A DNA stretch of 64,000 nucleotides from Polydactylus sextarius (taxonomy: Eukaryota > Chordata > Actinopteri > Polynemidae). The DNA is taken from the NCBI GenBank assembly GCA_016801845.1, contig CM028927.1, forward strand, positions 17,422,501-17,486,500. The letters run 5' to 3'. Positions 23,901 to 38,900 of this stretch are shown here, one piece after another. The position numbers were made by a program, and so were the translations under genes. The notes beneath the pieces were generated by a model. The model was not told the origin of the DNA. It worked only from the letters and a program-made list of their open reading frames with translations, and did no database searches. Every line of letters begins with the position of its first letter. Position 1 is the first letter of the stretch.

Positions 23901-26900
23901 CCTTGCATAAAATGCAGTGTGAATGTTGATGGCTGAGGAAATGACAGAGGTCAAATCTGTCAGAAGATGGTAACAACTCTAGATGTGACTCACGTGAACC
24001 TCTTGGATTCCTGACCAAAAACTTTAACCTGTATTTTAACACCACCACTGCTGAACGCAAGAAGATATGTCCTGCTTGATTTCAGTTGATTTAAATGACA
24101 CAGCTGAGGGTGTTTTTCCATGTTAAAAGAGCAACAGTTCAAAAACCACAAGTCTTATCGCTTGAGTACACTGCCTGAAGTTACACCGCATGAACACATT
24201 TCTCTGCAGTTTGATATTGAGATTGTTTATGAGAAGTGAAAGAGATATTGCTAAACTGACAAAAACATTCATAAAGTAGCAGCAGCTCAACAGTTAGAGT
24301 AGGTGATGTCACAGGTCATGTGACACATTTTTGCAGTTTCCAATTGTAAACTCAGAAAAAAAGCATAAAATTTAGACTGCGATACTTAAAAAAACTGTGT
24401 AAGATATCAAAACGCTGAATGACAGGTGAATACCTCAAAGCCTCGTGGCCGAGTTAAAACTTCAATGAAGCCTCTAGGTTAAAATACGCCAACGCAGTGA
24501 GGTTTCAAAGATGATAAAGTTTTTGCAAAATTCAAAAGCTTCCCCATTCATTTCTATAACAAAACATTTCCGGAATAACCGGAAAAAAAGCCACATTTTG
24601 ATGTTTAAATCAAAGATTAGAAGCAAACCGATGCAGAAACAGCAGCCATGAAATAACCCGTCGATGGACCACAAGGACAAAATAAGCTACAGATCGATTA
24701 CAGACGGTTGCTGTAACCGTGTATTGATCTACAACCGCTTGTGTAAGATGTCACTCAGTGTTGACTCATGTTTCCCTTCGAAATGACAGCTCCAAACTTT
24801 TTCTTTTTTTGTCAGAAACAGGAGGTAAAGTTTCGCTGAAGGCTGCTGTGTAATTATGTTAATACACGGCTGCTGGTGGGGCTCATGAAGAGGCTGTAAT
24901 CAGAGGGTCAACCTTCCTGAAAACTGTCCAAATGAAGAAATTACCATGTAACTCTGAGCTCTGAACCGCTTCCCATGAGCCCTTTTTCCTACCCAGAACC
25001 CTTCACACGGCCCATTTATTTGAACTGGCTCTCACCCGCAGCAGGAACGACTCGTAAAAAAGTCATCAGGTCCTCATTATCGTCATTACTATAATTATTT
25101 TCTATATTTAACCATTCGAAATGAGGGCGAATCAGCGCGTATGAACCACCACCCCCGGGACACGTGTTACAGTGGTACGGCCCTAATTTTCACACCGTGC
25201 CGGTCTCGCAGTCGGAGCGTACCAGGTCGAGTTTGTTTGGGTGGAAAACATCCTCCTCTCTTTCTTAAAGCAGCAGGACGGCTGTTCCTGCTTTGCGTTG
25301 CGGTTGTGTTTTTGGCCGCAGTAGCAGGGGAATTTGAGTATTTGTGAGCTTGTTTAGCCAAAGCCACCTTCATTATTATTAGATTGATGTGAACCTCGAA
25401 GAAGCTGAAAGCCAAAACCACCCAGAGAGAGAGAGGGACGCTTACCGAAAGTAAAGGTGGGGGCTCGTCGCACGGGCGACGACATTACATAACAGCGTTT
25501 CACTTTAAACTTTTTTAAAATATATTTATTTTTGGATTCGTCACCGCAGGCTGAAAGAAATGAGACGACATTTGTACTGTTTGTGTTCAGGCGAGACGCT
25601 GATGGAAAAAAAATAAACCTTGTTGTGATTCAAAGGCTAAGCAGTAATACTGGTCATATTTCATGTAAAACTAGTGAATAATTGGGCAAAAATTCAATTT
25701 CAAAACTTCTGGCCTTGTTTAAGTTTCTTTAGACAAGTGCAATGTAGTTTATTCTAGAATAAAACATATAACGCTTAAAACACCTTGTACATTTTTGTAT
25801 TAATCTATACAATAATTATTTGCTGAACAAGTTAAAAACAGTTAAAGACAGAAACAATTGATGAATTACTTTAATAACTTTTGAAGAAAATTTTCAGCTT
25901 TCTTTCCAACTGCTGGTTGGAAGAAATAAGACTTTTGAAAATGCTGTTATTAATGTTATTATCGATCAATCTGCCAGTCGTTAGATCAGGTTAATTGTTT
26001 GTCAACAAAATGTCCTGTTATAAATTCACAAATCCTCACTTTACTCTTATGTGGGACAGTTCAGCCTCATTGCCAAATGCGTAACCAATTATCGGACTCG
26101 TAATTGCTGCTTTAAATCAGAACAGATGGTAAAACCAAATAACTGGATCAGGTTTAAAGAAGCAAAAAATACCTGAAGATTAAAAATGTTAAATGTCGTC
26201 TTGACATAAGATCTTGATGTCACAGGTCATTGATTTACCTCTTAAATTTCTTGCCAATTGGTCAAAAACTGTAACGTGTAGAGCCAGAATTGCCCCACAA
26301 AAAGTGCCCCACTTTGTGTTTTTGCCCAGACTGGTCAGTCACCATTTGTTGAAATGAGGCAGCTGAAGATGTTTGTGTTAAAACCACAACAGTTGAAAAA
26401 CCACAAGTCTTATCGCCTGAGACGTTACACTGCATGAACCCACTCAGATTGCTCTACAATTTGATATGGAAATTGTTTACGAGAATATGCAGGAGCTACA
26501 AGAAAAGTGAAAATAACTATTATAAAGGAGCAGCAGCTGAAGAGATGGAGCAGGTGAGGTCACAGGTCATGTGACACATTCTAGCAGTTCACACATTTCA
26601 ACTCAGAAAAAAGCATAAAACTTAAACCGTGGTAAATCATAAAGTGTTTAAGATATCAATAAGCTGAATAACGTGTGAGTACATCAAAGCCTTGTGATTA
26701 AGTTAAAACTTCAATGGAGTCTCTAGGTCAAAGTGTGTCAGAGCACTGAGGCTTAAAAGACGACAAAGTTTTGGCGGAATTCCCCATTTCTAGAAATTCT
26801 GCAGTTTGACAATATTCCTAAAGAGTGTGAAACTTAAACTGCAATAATTAAAAAACTCTACAAGACATAAAAAAAAAGCTTAATGATATGTTGATAACTC

Positions 26901-29900
26901 ATAAAGTCTTGTGAAATGGTTAAAACTTTAATCAAGTCTCGAGGTCAAATTATGTCTGCGCACTGAGTCCTCAAAGAAGACAAACGATTTGCAGTTTTCA
27001 CATTCATTTCTATAAGAAGACAATGTCTGTGATTCAAAGCCGAGGCCAGAAACGCCTCATATTTACATCAGGAAATGGCAGAGAGCTACACGCCTCTCTG
27101 ACTTATGACAGATAACTTCCTGGAAGCTCACACTCATCTGTGGGTGAAGCAGACGGGGACCCCACCCGCCCTCTGACAAATGGCAAACACATGTGTTTAT
27201 AGGAGGATCAATGGCAAGTGATGCAGTCACCGTGTTGTTACTAACCAGTGTTTATGCCACAGATCTGACGCCTGGTTTAATAGTCGGTTTCACCTGCTGC
27301 GATTACAGTGGCGCAGCGGACCGAAGCAAACAAAAACAAGACGACAGGAGCCGAGTCTTCCCCCTTTGCATCACTTCAAAAAGACGTGTGTGGAGCTGTC
27401 GGCCATTACAGCTAACAACCTGTTCAGTCTTATTACAGGCTGTGTTTTGTGTTTCACATGACCCTTCAGCTGTAAAATATCAGTCATTACACTTCAAATC
27501 TATTTAGGTTCATGCTGTGACTCTTTGCCCTTTATCGGAGGAGGTGCTATAAATTTGTATGTTTATAAAACCAAAGGCTTGAACCACAGTGAGAACAAGG
27601 TGCGAGCGTGCGAATATGTGTCAAATGCTTTCTGTTTAGGATGTTTGTAGTACACAAAGTCTCAACCACAGATATTCCTGTCCTTTAATGACCGGATGGT
27701 TAAAGTAAACACGTTCAGCCTCGTAATCAGGGCCACAGTTGAAATTTGTGTGGTAACTGCTGCAGCTGTTAGCATCTAATGCTAACCAGAACTATGGGAC
27801 ATTAGCTAAGATTAGCTAACGGTATAGTTGGTACTCTTAGAGGATGTTAGCTAACTTTTGTTACCATAAACATTATTCATGGTAACTGGGATTCATATTG
27901 CTTCATAACATAAGCTGTTTGCTGACCTATACTTGTTACATTAGCTGGTTAACTAATAGGGACTAGCTAACATTAGCCAGGCGGTGATTTATCAATATAG
28001 GCAGCTACTACCAGCTGATGTAAGCAATTTTTGATGTAAACATGGTAGTTACAGCAACTATCTGATTGATTAGTGATTTGATTAATTAATAATTGTTTTA
28101 GTGGTTTTAGACTCTTGGTCTAAATGCCAATAACATTTACCACAGTTCGGATGTGCACCTGACGTGCAGACAAGAGTATGTATGTGAATGTGTTAGAGTG
28201 TTGTTGACATCTGCGGCGCATTTAGCAGAAGTGTTGCATTTTGTGGTTTAGAGGGATTGATCAAGTCACACCAGCAGTATGTTTCTGTGAAGCTTAAATA
28301 ACCTGCTTGAAAATGAGCAGGTTTTCAGTAATGTGACTGGTGAAACTAACAGCTGGTGGCAACAAGATTTGTACTTGGCAGAGACAAAGGAGGAGCATGT
28401 TGGCTGATTTCATTTCTCCTCAGCATCAAACACAACCTCATGCAGGAGATGCTCAGACTAGCAGATCTGTGGTGATTTTAGATGTTTTCTGACATTTCTA
28501 CAACAATATACCTGTGTACAAATGATCCAAACCAAAGAATTTGTCATATCTGATTTGTGAAACATAAGTGTAAGAAAAAAAGTTTATATGAGATATTGAA
28601 AACTTTATATTTATTATTTTATTGGACAAATGATGAAACTAACATCAGTTAACACAAGAAACTGTTGGCTAACATTAGCTACTATTAGCAAAATGATGCT
28701 AAGTAATATTATGTACTATACTAAGTTTAGCACCTGATGTTAGCTGATGATACATTATACATTACTTTATGACTAATGTTACTAACCCAGTTGTCACCAT
28801 AGCTAAACAAGCAATTTGATATAAGCTGTTGGCTAACGGTGGCTAAAATTAGCCAACATAAGCATCTAGATGTTACTTAGGGTTTATTAACAATTAGCTG
28901 GATTTTACTTTCTTGGTAGCTAATGCTAGTTACTTTTAGTAAATTTTGGCTACTTAAATATGAATTAACAGTAGTTAATGGTCACTAATGTTAGCTAGCA
29001 TCTTTGGTTAGTGCCAGCTAACATCAAAACTGGGCTTGATATTGCTTCATAGCTGACATTACTGACCTATTTTGCTTCAAGTGTTCTCTACTTGTTGCAT
29101 TAGCTAATATAAGAAACTTGATATTAGCTGTTAACTAATGGTAGCTAAGATTAGCTCAAGGGATCTAATGGGAGCTAATGCTAGCTGCTTTCAATTAATT
29201 GCAGCTACTATAAATAAGCATTATTTAACATTAGTTAGATTAGCTTTTGGTAGCTCACTATAAACCAGAATGTGCTTCAGTGCAAATGATCCAGACCAAA
29301 GAAATATTTTATAAGATGTGCATTGTTTTTTCTTTAAACTTAAAGGTGCAGCAGTAATCACTACGCCTCAGTCCTGATTCAAATGATGATGATGACCTCT
29401 GGGGTCACCGTTGACCTCACTGCAGCTAGCTGGTCTGTCAATCAGCGTTGTGTGTGTGTGTTTCTGGCTAATGGCCCTGAGAGTGTACTTTAGACAATAG
29501 CCAGAGAGGTTGGGCTCCGTAGTGGCAGATAACAACGTTTCTAACAGGGCGGGGGGAGAGTTTCACATGGGAACTATCTGAATCAGGCCGGCGTTAGAAA
29601 GAGGAAGGCCAAGGGAAGGTTCAAGAAAAGCCTCAAACCAAAGTGAGCTTCCTGATTCCCACATTGAGCTACTGAAGTGTGAGGTGTTAACAACCTGGAC
29701 CAAAAGCAAACCTCAGAAAAAGTAGGTACTAGAGATAAATAACAGACTTTTTATTTTTATGAAGGTGTATTTGCATGTGGCCAGTGTTTGGAGATTACTG
29801 ATTTATACCAGTTTTTTGTCTAAAACTTAAAACTTTTCCATGCATTTTTGTGAAAGAACAAAATTAAGAAAAAGTTTGAAAAAGTAACGATTTAACGATT

Positions 29901-32900
29901 TAAATGGACGTTTTGATGTTTGAATGGTTTTTTCTTTCTAGCATAAATTATACACGTCTAGTTAACGACCAAAACAACTTAACGTAACAATAATTGTAGT
30001 GGATTAAAGTAGTGTCAGTATCTTTCAGCACATTATCGCTTGAATTTAACCGTTTACCGTTCATGTATGGGCAGTTTTGCTGATCGACACGCTAGTGAAC
30101 TTTAAATTAGCGTGAAGGATTTGCATTTGCCCGCAGCTTCACACCAGATGTCTTTCAAACCAGATCTGAACTTGATGGGATTTTCTCAGCCTGAGCTTTG
30201 CTCCAGGGCACAGTTATCTAAAAGGACCAAAGAGGGCTGACGGATAATGACTCAAAAAAAAAAAAAAAAAAAAAAAAAAACCACAGATTTTTAGGAGATA
30301 GGAAAAGCCCCCAGAGTGTGCCACTTCTGTGTCTGAGAGGCATTTAAGACTAATTGCTTCAGTAAATGCATCAATCTTTTCCCTTTAGCTTTTATTCATC
30401 CGGGGAAGGAGTTAACTGAGCATGAATGCTCCTTTTCAGCAGCTTGATGCTCACACACTTTTAAATCCTGGGCGCCGCCCAACACTTTCAGCCATGTTTG
30501 CTCTCATACACGCAATTAGTGATGAAACGCCTTGCTCAAGGGCAGCTCAGCATTAAGTGATGTGAGAGACACAACCCACTCAGATGGGCCTTGTAAAGAC
30601 AACGTAAAGACTTTATTCACAGTTATCGCCTCTGGTTTTACTATAAAATTTAATAATGAAGACACAAGCTGACACTCAGCTGCTGCTCCTTTCTTATCAC
30701 TTTCACTCCCACATCTTTCACTTTTTGTAAACACTTATGCTATTAAATTGTACAGAAATTTGTGCCGTTTCATGCAGTGTGACTTCTTAAGCAATAGGAC
30801 TTACAGTTTTTAAACTGTTGCTGTTTTAGCACAATGCAAGACCCTCAGCTGTCTCGTTGAAACTCATGAAAACTGACCTCTCCAAATTTGGAAAACACAA
30901 AGTGGGACATTTTTAAAAACCATTAATTAGACATTTTTTATTTTATCTACACTAAAGACTTATGAACGTGTTCAGGATAGTCCTGTGTTACTGGTGACGT
31001 ACACATTTTGGTGAAAAAGATTACAGTTTTTGATAAAATGGCAGGAGTTTTGAGACTATTTGACCTTCGCAGGTATCAGCCAATATCAGCATTTCCTGCC
31101 ATTTTCTATCTGACATCCCTCTTCTTTGTCTCTACAGAACCTGATGGCCAAAGCGTTGTACGACAATGTACCAGAGTCCCCTGAGGAGCTAGCCTTCCGT
31201 AAAGGGGACATCCTTACCGTTATTGAACAGAACACCGGCGGCCTCGAAGGATGGTGGCTCTGTTCGTTGCACGGCCGCCAAGGCATCGCCCCTGGAAACC
31301 GCCTGAAACTGCTGATCGGACCCATGTTCGACTCTCAGACGCCAGCCGGCGCTGCTTCTGGCGCCGCTGCCCAGTCTCCTCCTCAGAGCTACCAGCAGAA
31401 AGCTGGCTCGGGGTCTCAGGGGCTCTACCAGGTCCCCCAATCCATGCAGAGTCCACAACAACAGAACCAGCAGGGCATCTACCAGGTCCCTCCAGGACAA
31501 GACATCTACCAGGTCCCACCGAGAAGCACACTAGCTACTGAAAACACACCAAACAAGGTGAGAAAAGGCAAAAAGAAACATTAAGATTAGCCAACATTAG
31601 CATCTGGATTGCAACAGTCATGTTAGCAGCCATTACCTTCAGTTAGCCAGCTTTAACTAGAACAAAGAACAAGATTAGCCACATTAGCTTATAGTAGCTG
31701 ATGTTATCCAAACTGGGCTTGCCATTGCTTCATAACTTTGACATTAGCTTAGACATGTTAGCCGAAGTTAGTATAAAAGTTACCAAAAGCTAATCTGGTC
31801 GATGTTAGCAGATCTTTGTTAGTTATACTAGTTACTAACTTGAAAGTAGCCAGCTTCTAATCTGTCTAGTTTACATGCAGAGGAAACTGTCGTCTACATT
31901 AGCAGAGTGATATCATTGTGGGTTTGTAGACAGAAAATGAAGAGTGATCCTTTCCTTGACCTCTGGGATCAAAGCGGATTTAAAACATAACATCAGCTAT
32001 GGTGGATGTTGTCTTTCACAGCTGGCATCATGGGTATTAAGATGTGATAGGACATGGCATTTATGTGTTTTACGCCGTGACCTGTTATCCTGCAGTCTGC
32101 CACGACTCTCATCAGTGTGATTGCACAGAAAAAGGCAGAGAAAGAGATTGTGGGTGTGTGATGTGAAATGTGGACAGGGTGTGCCGGGCCTGGCGCTCAC
32201 CACATAGCAGGGTAGTGTTTTTGTGCAGGGCTCCCATATTAACTTGTATATTGGCACATTGTGTGTAGCAGAGCCAGTCTAAGCCACAGAAGGGCAGTGA
32301 ATGTGGGAACAACTGGTGGAAAAGCAAACAGCACAGAGCTGTGTTTTTGGATTTTGGTGGAGCCCAGCTGCCTGGATGTATTTTTCTTCTGTATTTAAAT
32401 GTTGTACACAGTCACTGACTAACCCATTGCACTTGGCTTGGTCATTTACAGTATTACTTTATATGCAGTCAGATATATTTATTGTTTTTTATGGGGTGAA
32501 CGATCCAGCTAACATCAGCTTTAGGCTAGCTAACAGTAGCTTAAGATGAGCTGTTGTTAATTTACATAACATTAACATACCATAATTACAGAGTGGATGT
32601 TAGCTTCTGCAAATGGATCAGCATATTATCCACATCGACTTAGATAATAATAAGCTAATGTTAGCAAAGTGTGGCTATGATTAGCCAACATTAGCAGTGA
32701 GATGTTAGCTTCTTACACTAGCTAATGCTAGGCGCTGTTAGTTATCTGTGGCTACTGTAAATATCAATTAAAAGTGTGGAAGCATTAGCTGAAGTCAGCT
32801 AGCTGAAGTTAGCCTAAACAGTTAATATCAGTTAACATAAGGTAGATTAACTTGTGGTAGTTGCTGTTACCAGTCTTTGGCTAGATATTGTTTAATAACT

Positions 32901-35900
32901 GACATTATTGAGCCAGTTTACTGATTAATAGCAGCTGAATATTAGCTAACGGTGGCTAAGTTTAGCCAACTTAAGCGTCTGGATGTTAGTTTCTTATGCT
33001 AACTAATGCTAGTTGCTCTTGATTAACTTTTGCTAACATAAACATTAGTTAACAGCATTCATTGCATCACATATTAGCAACTATAAACGACTAAGATGTA
33101 GCTAACATCAGCCAAAGTAGCTTATAGTAGTTGATGCTTCCAAAACTGTGTTCGAAATAATAGCATAACTGACATTACTGGGTGAGTTTGCTGTGTATTT
33201 ATCCACTGCTTGTTACTTGTGCATCACAGTGGCAATTTTCACCAAAATGTGGATAATCTTGCTTTGAAAACATCACTTACACAGAAGTGAGAGGAGTGGT
33301 CTTACATTAATTGTTAGTCACTGGCAGGTATGTGCTAATACACGAGGAAAGAATTTCCTGTTCATTCAACTGTGTAACTAGATCCAGCACCTCAGACCAA
33401 ATCATTCCTCCAGGAAATGGATAGTAATTATATGCTGGATGAGCTTTTGATACCTCAAGGGCGTTTTTTGTGTGTGTGTGTGTGTGTTCAAACAAATCAG
33501 CTCCAGCCATTGTAGGAATGAGCTAGGGTGTGCGTTTCTGCAGGTAAATAGGCAGCAAGCCTTAAGGCTTAGCTGAGGAAAGGTATTAAAAAAGCTTTAG
33601 TGATAACATGGAAAATTAAATGTGCTTCTAATGAGAGTGTTCGCTCTGAGTTGTAATCATGTTATTGGTGAGATTAAATTCACTTTCCCTCCAATCTGTG
33701 GTTATCAAAGTGGTGCAATTTGCAGTAGTTGTTCCTGTCTCTTAAAAAGAAAGATTTTCACTGTGTTGCAGTGAGCCCAGACAAGGCTCTGTTGATTTCC
33801 ACTGACGTCGGATTTGTTGGACAGATTCACCGTCGGTCTCTGTGGCCGCAGTCAGTATCATGAAATTGCAAATAAAAAAAAAATCAATTTCAGGACCAGT
33901 ATTGTTGCTTATTCAATAAGTTATTTCTGGCGTTACAAGCTTTAAAAACAAAAGTCTCCTTCATTAATTTGGACAAACAACATTTGGTGACGTGTGGGAA
34001 TTAAATAGTTTTAATAACCCTCATGCTAAAAATGACGTTTTGTTCCAAATTACAGTTTGTTGTCTATTGTAACACTGGCTAAAGTTCAGTATTGAGGCAA
34101 AATATTATTGTCTATACCTGAGCTAATATTAGCTGGTCATCAGCCTGCTGTAACTAGCATACGCAACCAAGATTAGCTAACATGAACTAATGTGGCTATG
34201 TTTAGCCAACATAAACAGCAATTTTGCCAGCTAACATGACAAAATGGTTATTACCCAATGTTAGCCACTAATGGGTGACATTAGCTAACATTAGCATCTG
34301 TTTGATGTTAGTTTCTTAGGGTAGCTAATGCTAGCCGTTGTTAGCTAACTACTATAATCATTTGTTAATGGTTGTCATGGTAATAATGGCCAGTATAAAC
34401 AAATAAGATCACATTACATTTGCCAGTTAGCTTGTGATAGCTTATGTTACCAAATCTTGGCTCAATATTGCTTCATACTTGACATTACTGAGCTAGTTTG
34501 CTGACATCAAGTCTACTTGTAACAATAGCAAACATAAACAAATGGATATTAGCAACTGTCAGCTCACGGTGACTAAGATTAGCTAACATTAGCATCTGAG
34601 TGTTAACATCAGATAATTGCAGTCATGTGAGCTAATATTAGTTGAAATTTGCCAGCTGATGTCAGCTAATGGTGATTAGACAAATTAAGCATCCAGATGT
34701 TGCTTCATAAGAGTTTGCTGACTTAAACTGTTCTATATTTATATAACATGTTATTTATAGTTGTGCAAGAATTTAAAGTACAGTATTAAGCTAAAAAAAA
34801 CACACATTTTATGTGTTAAGCATTTCATTAAAAGTGAAGTTGAATGAATGAACCAGCAGTTCTGCTTAACCCCAGCACACTATACTTGGTCGTAGTATTT
34901 ATAGACCAATTTTTGTTGATGTGAGTCCAAAACCGTGACCTTTGCTTTTTAAAACACCAAACTCAGTGTTGTTTACTACCACTGCTCATCTTTGCGGGAA
35001 AAGTATTGATGACAGGTTGCGAGTGTTGACTCATTCTTTGTGCTAAGAGTCGATGGAGCCGAGAGGAAAACAGATATTTTCTTGTTGTCAAGTGCAAACT
35101 TGCACCAGCTTTTCCATAATGATTATAGAGACTGATTCAGGCTTCCTAGTCTGATAATCCCCTCTCGAATTACTCCAAAGCTGCCATCATCCCCCCCTCC
35201 TCTCCACCAGAGAAAGGTTCCTGCATGTCCTTCACCATATGTGTGTGTAGACTCGTGCGTCCTTGGCGTTGCATGCCAGCCATGCAGTACAAATCTAGAT
35301 TGGCGACTGGTTATTTTCTCTTCATGTGGTGTTGGGGCTCTGGTATATAAAGGCACACTGAGGTTTGGCACTCTCCACCTCTCTTGCTGTTTGTTTTGAT
35401 GCTGCGGCCTTGTCCTTGAGTGACCCTCCTGGGAGCCAAACTCTACCCTCCCTCCCTCAAAAAACACCCCACACTCCCGAAAGGCTTCTGAGTCGGGACC
35501 ATGCAGAACAGATGCTAATATAAGCAACTGGGTATTAGCTAATATTAGCTAACGGTGGCTAATATTAGCCAGCATAAGTATCTGGATGTTATTTTCTTAT
35601 AGTAGCCAATGCTAGTGGCTGTTTAGCTATTATAAACATTAGTTTATACATCAAACTAAACTAACTATTGTTAATATTAGCTATCAAAAGCAACTTGATC
35701 TTGGCTAATGTTTGCTAATGATGACAATACTGCCCTTAGATGTTAACTAACAGCAGCTAACAGTCAGCTGGTTGTTAGTTTTTTCGTGCTAGCTAATGCT
35801 AGCTTCTGTTGATTAACTTTAGTCACTACTCATGATAGATATTATTACCTTGTTCGTGATAGCTGGGCTAAAATAGGCTAATGTAAGCAGGTGGATATTA

Positions 35901-38900
35901 GCAACTGTTAGCTAATCGTAGCTACTTAAAGAACAGTGGTCCTGGTAGCTAATATTAGCTAGCAGAATAACAAAATGAGCTAATACTAGCCAGCTTATCT
36001 TACTGGGTTGGTTATTACTAGATATCAGCAACTTGATATTAGCTAATGTTTGCTAACATAAGTACCTGGACATTAATTAGCACCAGCTAACGATAAGTTA
36101 GCCAGATTTAACTGGTATAAACAACAAGTATCACTTAATATGAGCCAGATTAAACCCAAACTCCGCTTCATGTTGCTTCATAACTACTTCCTCTTCAAAG
36201 AAGAGGAGGGGGGGCTCCTTCAAGGCCTCTTGAGTTGGGACCATGTGGGACCAATGCCTGGAGCTCTTGGCCACACAAAGCCTCCCCTCACATGGACACC
36301 ATGTTTCAGTCTTTTATCACTCTGTTCTCAAAGGGCCACGTTTTTTTTTCATCTATTACTCTTCATTTCCTCTTTCTTCTCGGGCTCTGAAAGGTGTGTC
36401 TGTTTCACTCGGCCGTTTCCTTCTTTCTGACTCACTCTGAGGTCACGCCGCCAGCCGGTCAGAGACAGGCTGGGTTCAGAGTTCAAAGATGTCCGCTGAG
36501 CGTCTTATCTGCTCCCACCACACTGCCTTTTCATTCCTCACTTCCTGCCTTCGCCAGGTCTGCTCCTTGCTGCCATAAAGAAATAGAGCTGCAACAAAAG
36601 GATTGATAAACTCCCACACTGCTGTTTATGGTCTACGTGGGTATGAGGGTGTGCCATCTACCTTGATAAAAACTCCCAGGTTTTGTGAAATGAATGGCTT
36701 GTTTGTTTGCCTCGGCCATATTTTCTCGGCTTAATCATGCACTTGATGATCTCAGCGGCAGATAAGTGAGTTATTTCTTCCTGCAGCAGGCCGGCTCCTT
36801 CACATGCTTGTCTGCTCGCCATTGTCGCAGTTTGTGATGAATCGCTGGCCCGTGAGATTTGACCGAGAGCGCGAGGTCGTAAATCACTCAGACCCAAAGT
36901 AGTCTGCTCTGCGGTGTGCATACCAAGAAGACTTTCTCCTCCCCAAAGGTTTAAAAGCAGAGAATATGATAAAATCAAGTTACGTGTTTGAGGCATTTTT
37001 TAGCCACAGTGGTGCCTCTGTTTGTTCCAGATTTAAATATCTCTACAACAATTAGATCGGCATGAAATTTTGTACAGATGGTCATGATTTTCCAGAGGAA
37101 GGATCCTACTGAAATTTGGCGCCAACATGTGGTTAAGATTAGCTAACGTTAGCCAGTTCTCTTATGGAAGCTGATGTTACCAAAAACCAGCCTCGATATT
37201 ACTTTATAATTGACGTAACTGAGACAGTTAGCCGACTTCCGAGTCTTCTCTACTTGTTACTTTAGCTAACTTTAACGACTTAGCTGTTAGCTGATGGTGG
37301 CTAAGATCATCCAGCATAAACATCTGGATGCTAATTCTGTATGGTAGCTAATGCTAGCTGCTTTTTGTTAATTTTAGATACTTTTGTATTAGTTAACATC
37401 AGTCCTGATAGCTAATATTAGGTGATTTTAGCTAACATTAGCCAGTTAGTTAATGTTAGCTGAAATTAGCCACATTTAACATGTGTCTGGCAACCAAAAT
37501 CAGCTAGCATTAGCTATTTAGCTTACAGTAGCATCTCTGTCCACCATTTTGGTCCAGATGTTGAGACTTTCACCAAGATGAATTAAAAATAACCGACTTT
37601 ACATCTATTGTTAAGCATTTCGCTCAAAGCTCTTATTCCTCAAGACATTTTGACATTTCACATTAATCCTCTTTTTTTTCTTAGAGGATTGTCTCATGAA
37701 ATTGTTTTCCCGAAATGTAAAGACCAAGTGTCAGACGCTGCTTTTAACATGACGTCCTTTCAGCCGGATTAAGACGGCGCTCTGATCTTAGAGGATGAGC
37801 GATGATCCTTATTATTAATGCTAAAATGAGCGTGCTCTCTTTTTAATGCTCCTCATTAAGCCTCACTGTCTGTTTGGGTTTTTTAGCCGCTTGGTCGTGT
37901 TATGGAGACTGAGAGGCTGAGGGGCCTCGCAGGATTCAAGACTTAATTACCTGCATTAATTAGTTTGGCACTTTAATAGACTTGGTGCAGCTCCGAGCGG
38001 CGGCAGAGGAGGAGGAGGGGGACATTATCAAGCAAGAAAATGGTGTGCAGTGATTCAGCAAAGCAGAAAAGGGCAGGTTATTAGCAGTCACATACAAAAT
38101 ATCACCGTTACCTACAGGTAGAGGTCATCCAGATCGGCAGATAAGAGGACAATAAAGAGGAGATGAGGTGGTGTGAATAAGGAGACGGATGGATGAAACT
38201 CTATTGAGTCTAGTTGTCACCATCTTTTATAAGCTGGACTCTGGTGAAAAGCCTCGTTAGCGTTGTTGATTTGTGTCAGCGTGTCGTTAGGAGGAGCGGG
38301 CGGCTGTGTATATAACCAATGAAAAGGTGCGAAATGATGATTTCCTGTGATTTTTTTTTTTTGCCACACACAGACACCATTATCCTGCAGAAATGAACCA
38401 TGAGTGTGGGGTTGAGGAAACATAATGGAAAATATAATGATAAAGGGGGAAAAAAAACGCAAACCCCCATTAAATTAACAGCATAACGTCTCTGAGATTC
38501 AACTGGAGGGATTAAACACCCGTTCACCCGAGAGATACTGACTTCATTTGGTTTTTTGATGATGGTGTCGTAGAGTATTGTAGCCAAAACCTTACAACAA
38601 TGTAGAAAACCAACAGCTAAACTAAGCTACTAGCTTCTAACATTACCAAAACAAAGCACAAAGCTAACATTACAACAGTTGCCCTAAGCTACACAAACTA
38701 CAAAAATACGACATAATGCTAACATTACTTCAGCTAAGTTAAGCTACCAGCATTGTAATGCATGAAGCTAACATAAGCCAAATTAAGCTAAGCTACAATA
38801 CTAGTATTCAAAGCTAACATTACATTAGGTAAGTTTAGCTACTAGCATTCTAACATACAACAGTAAGACAGATTATTTCATCTTAGCTAACCTATTAGCC

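Noticed and set aside
35123..35527. 134-codon minus-strand frame in intron 2
   Set aside because: It overlaps the start of a family C repeat block and has no recognisable domain or splice sites.
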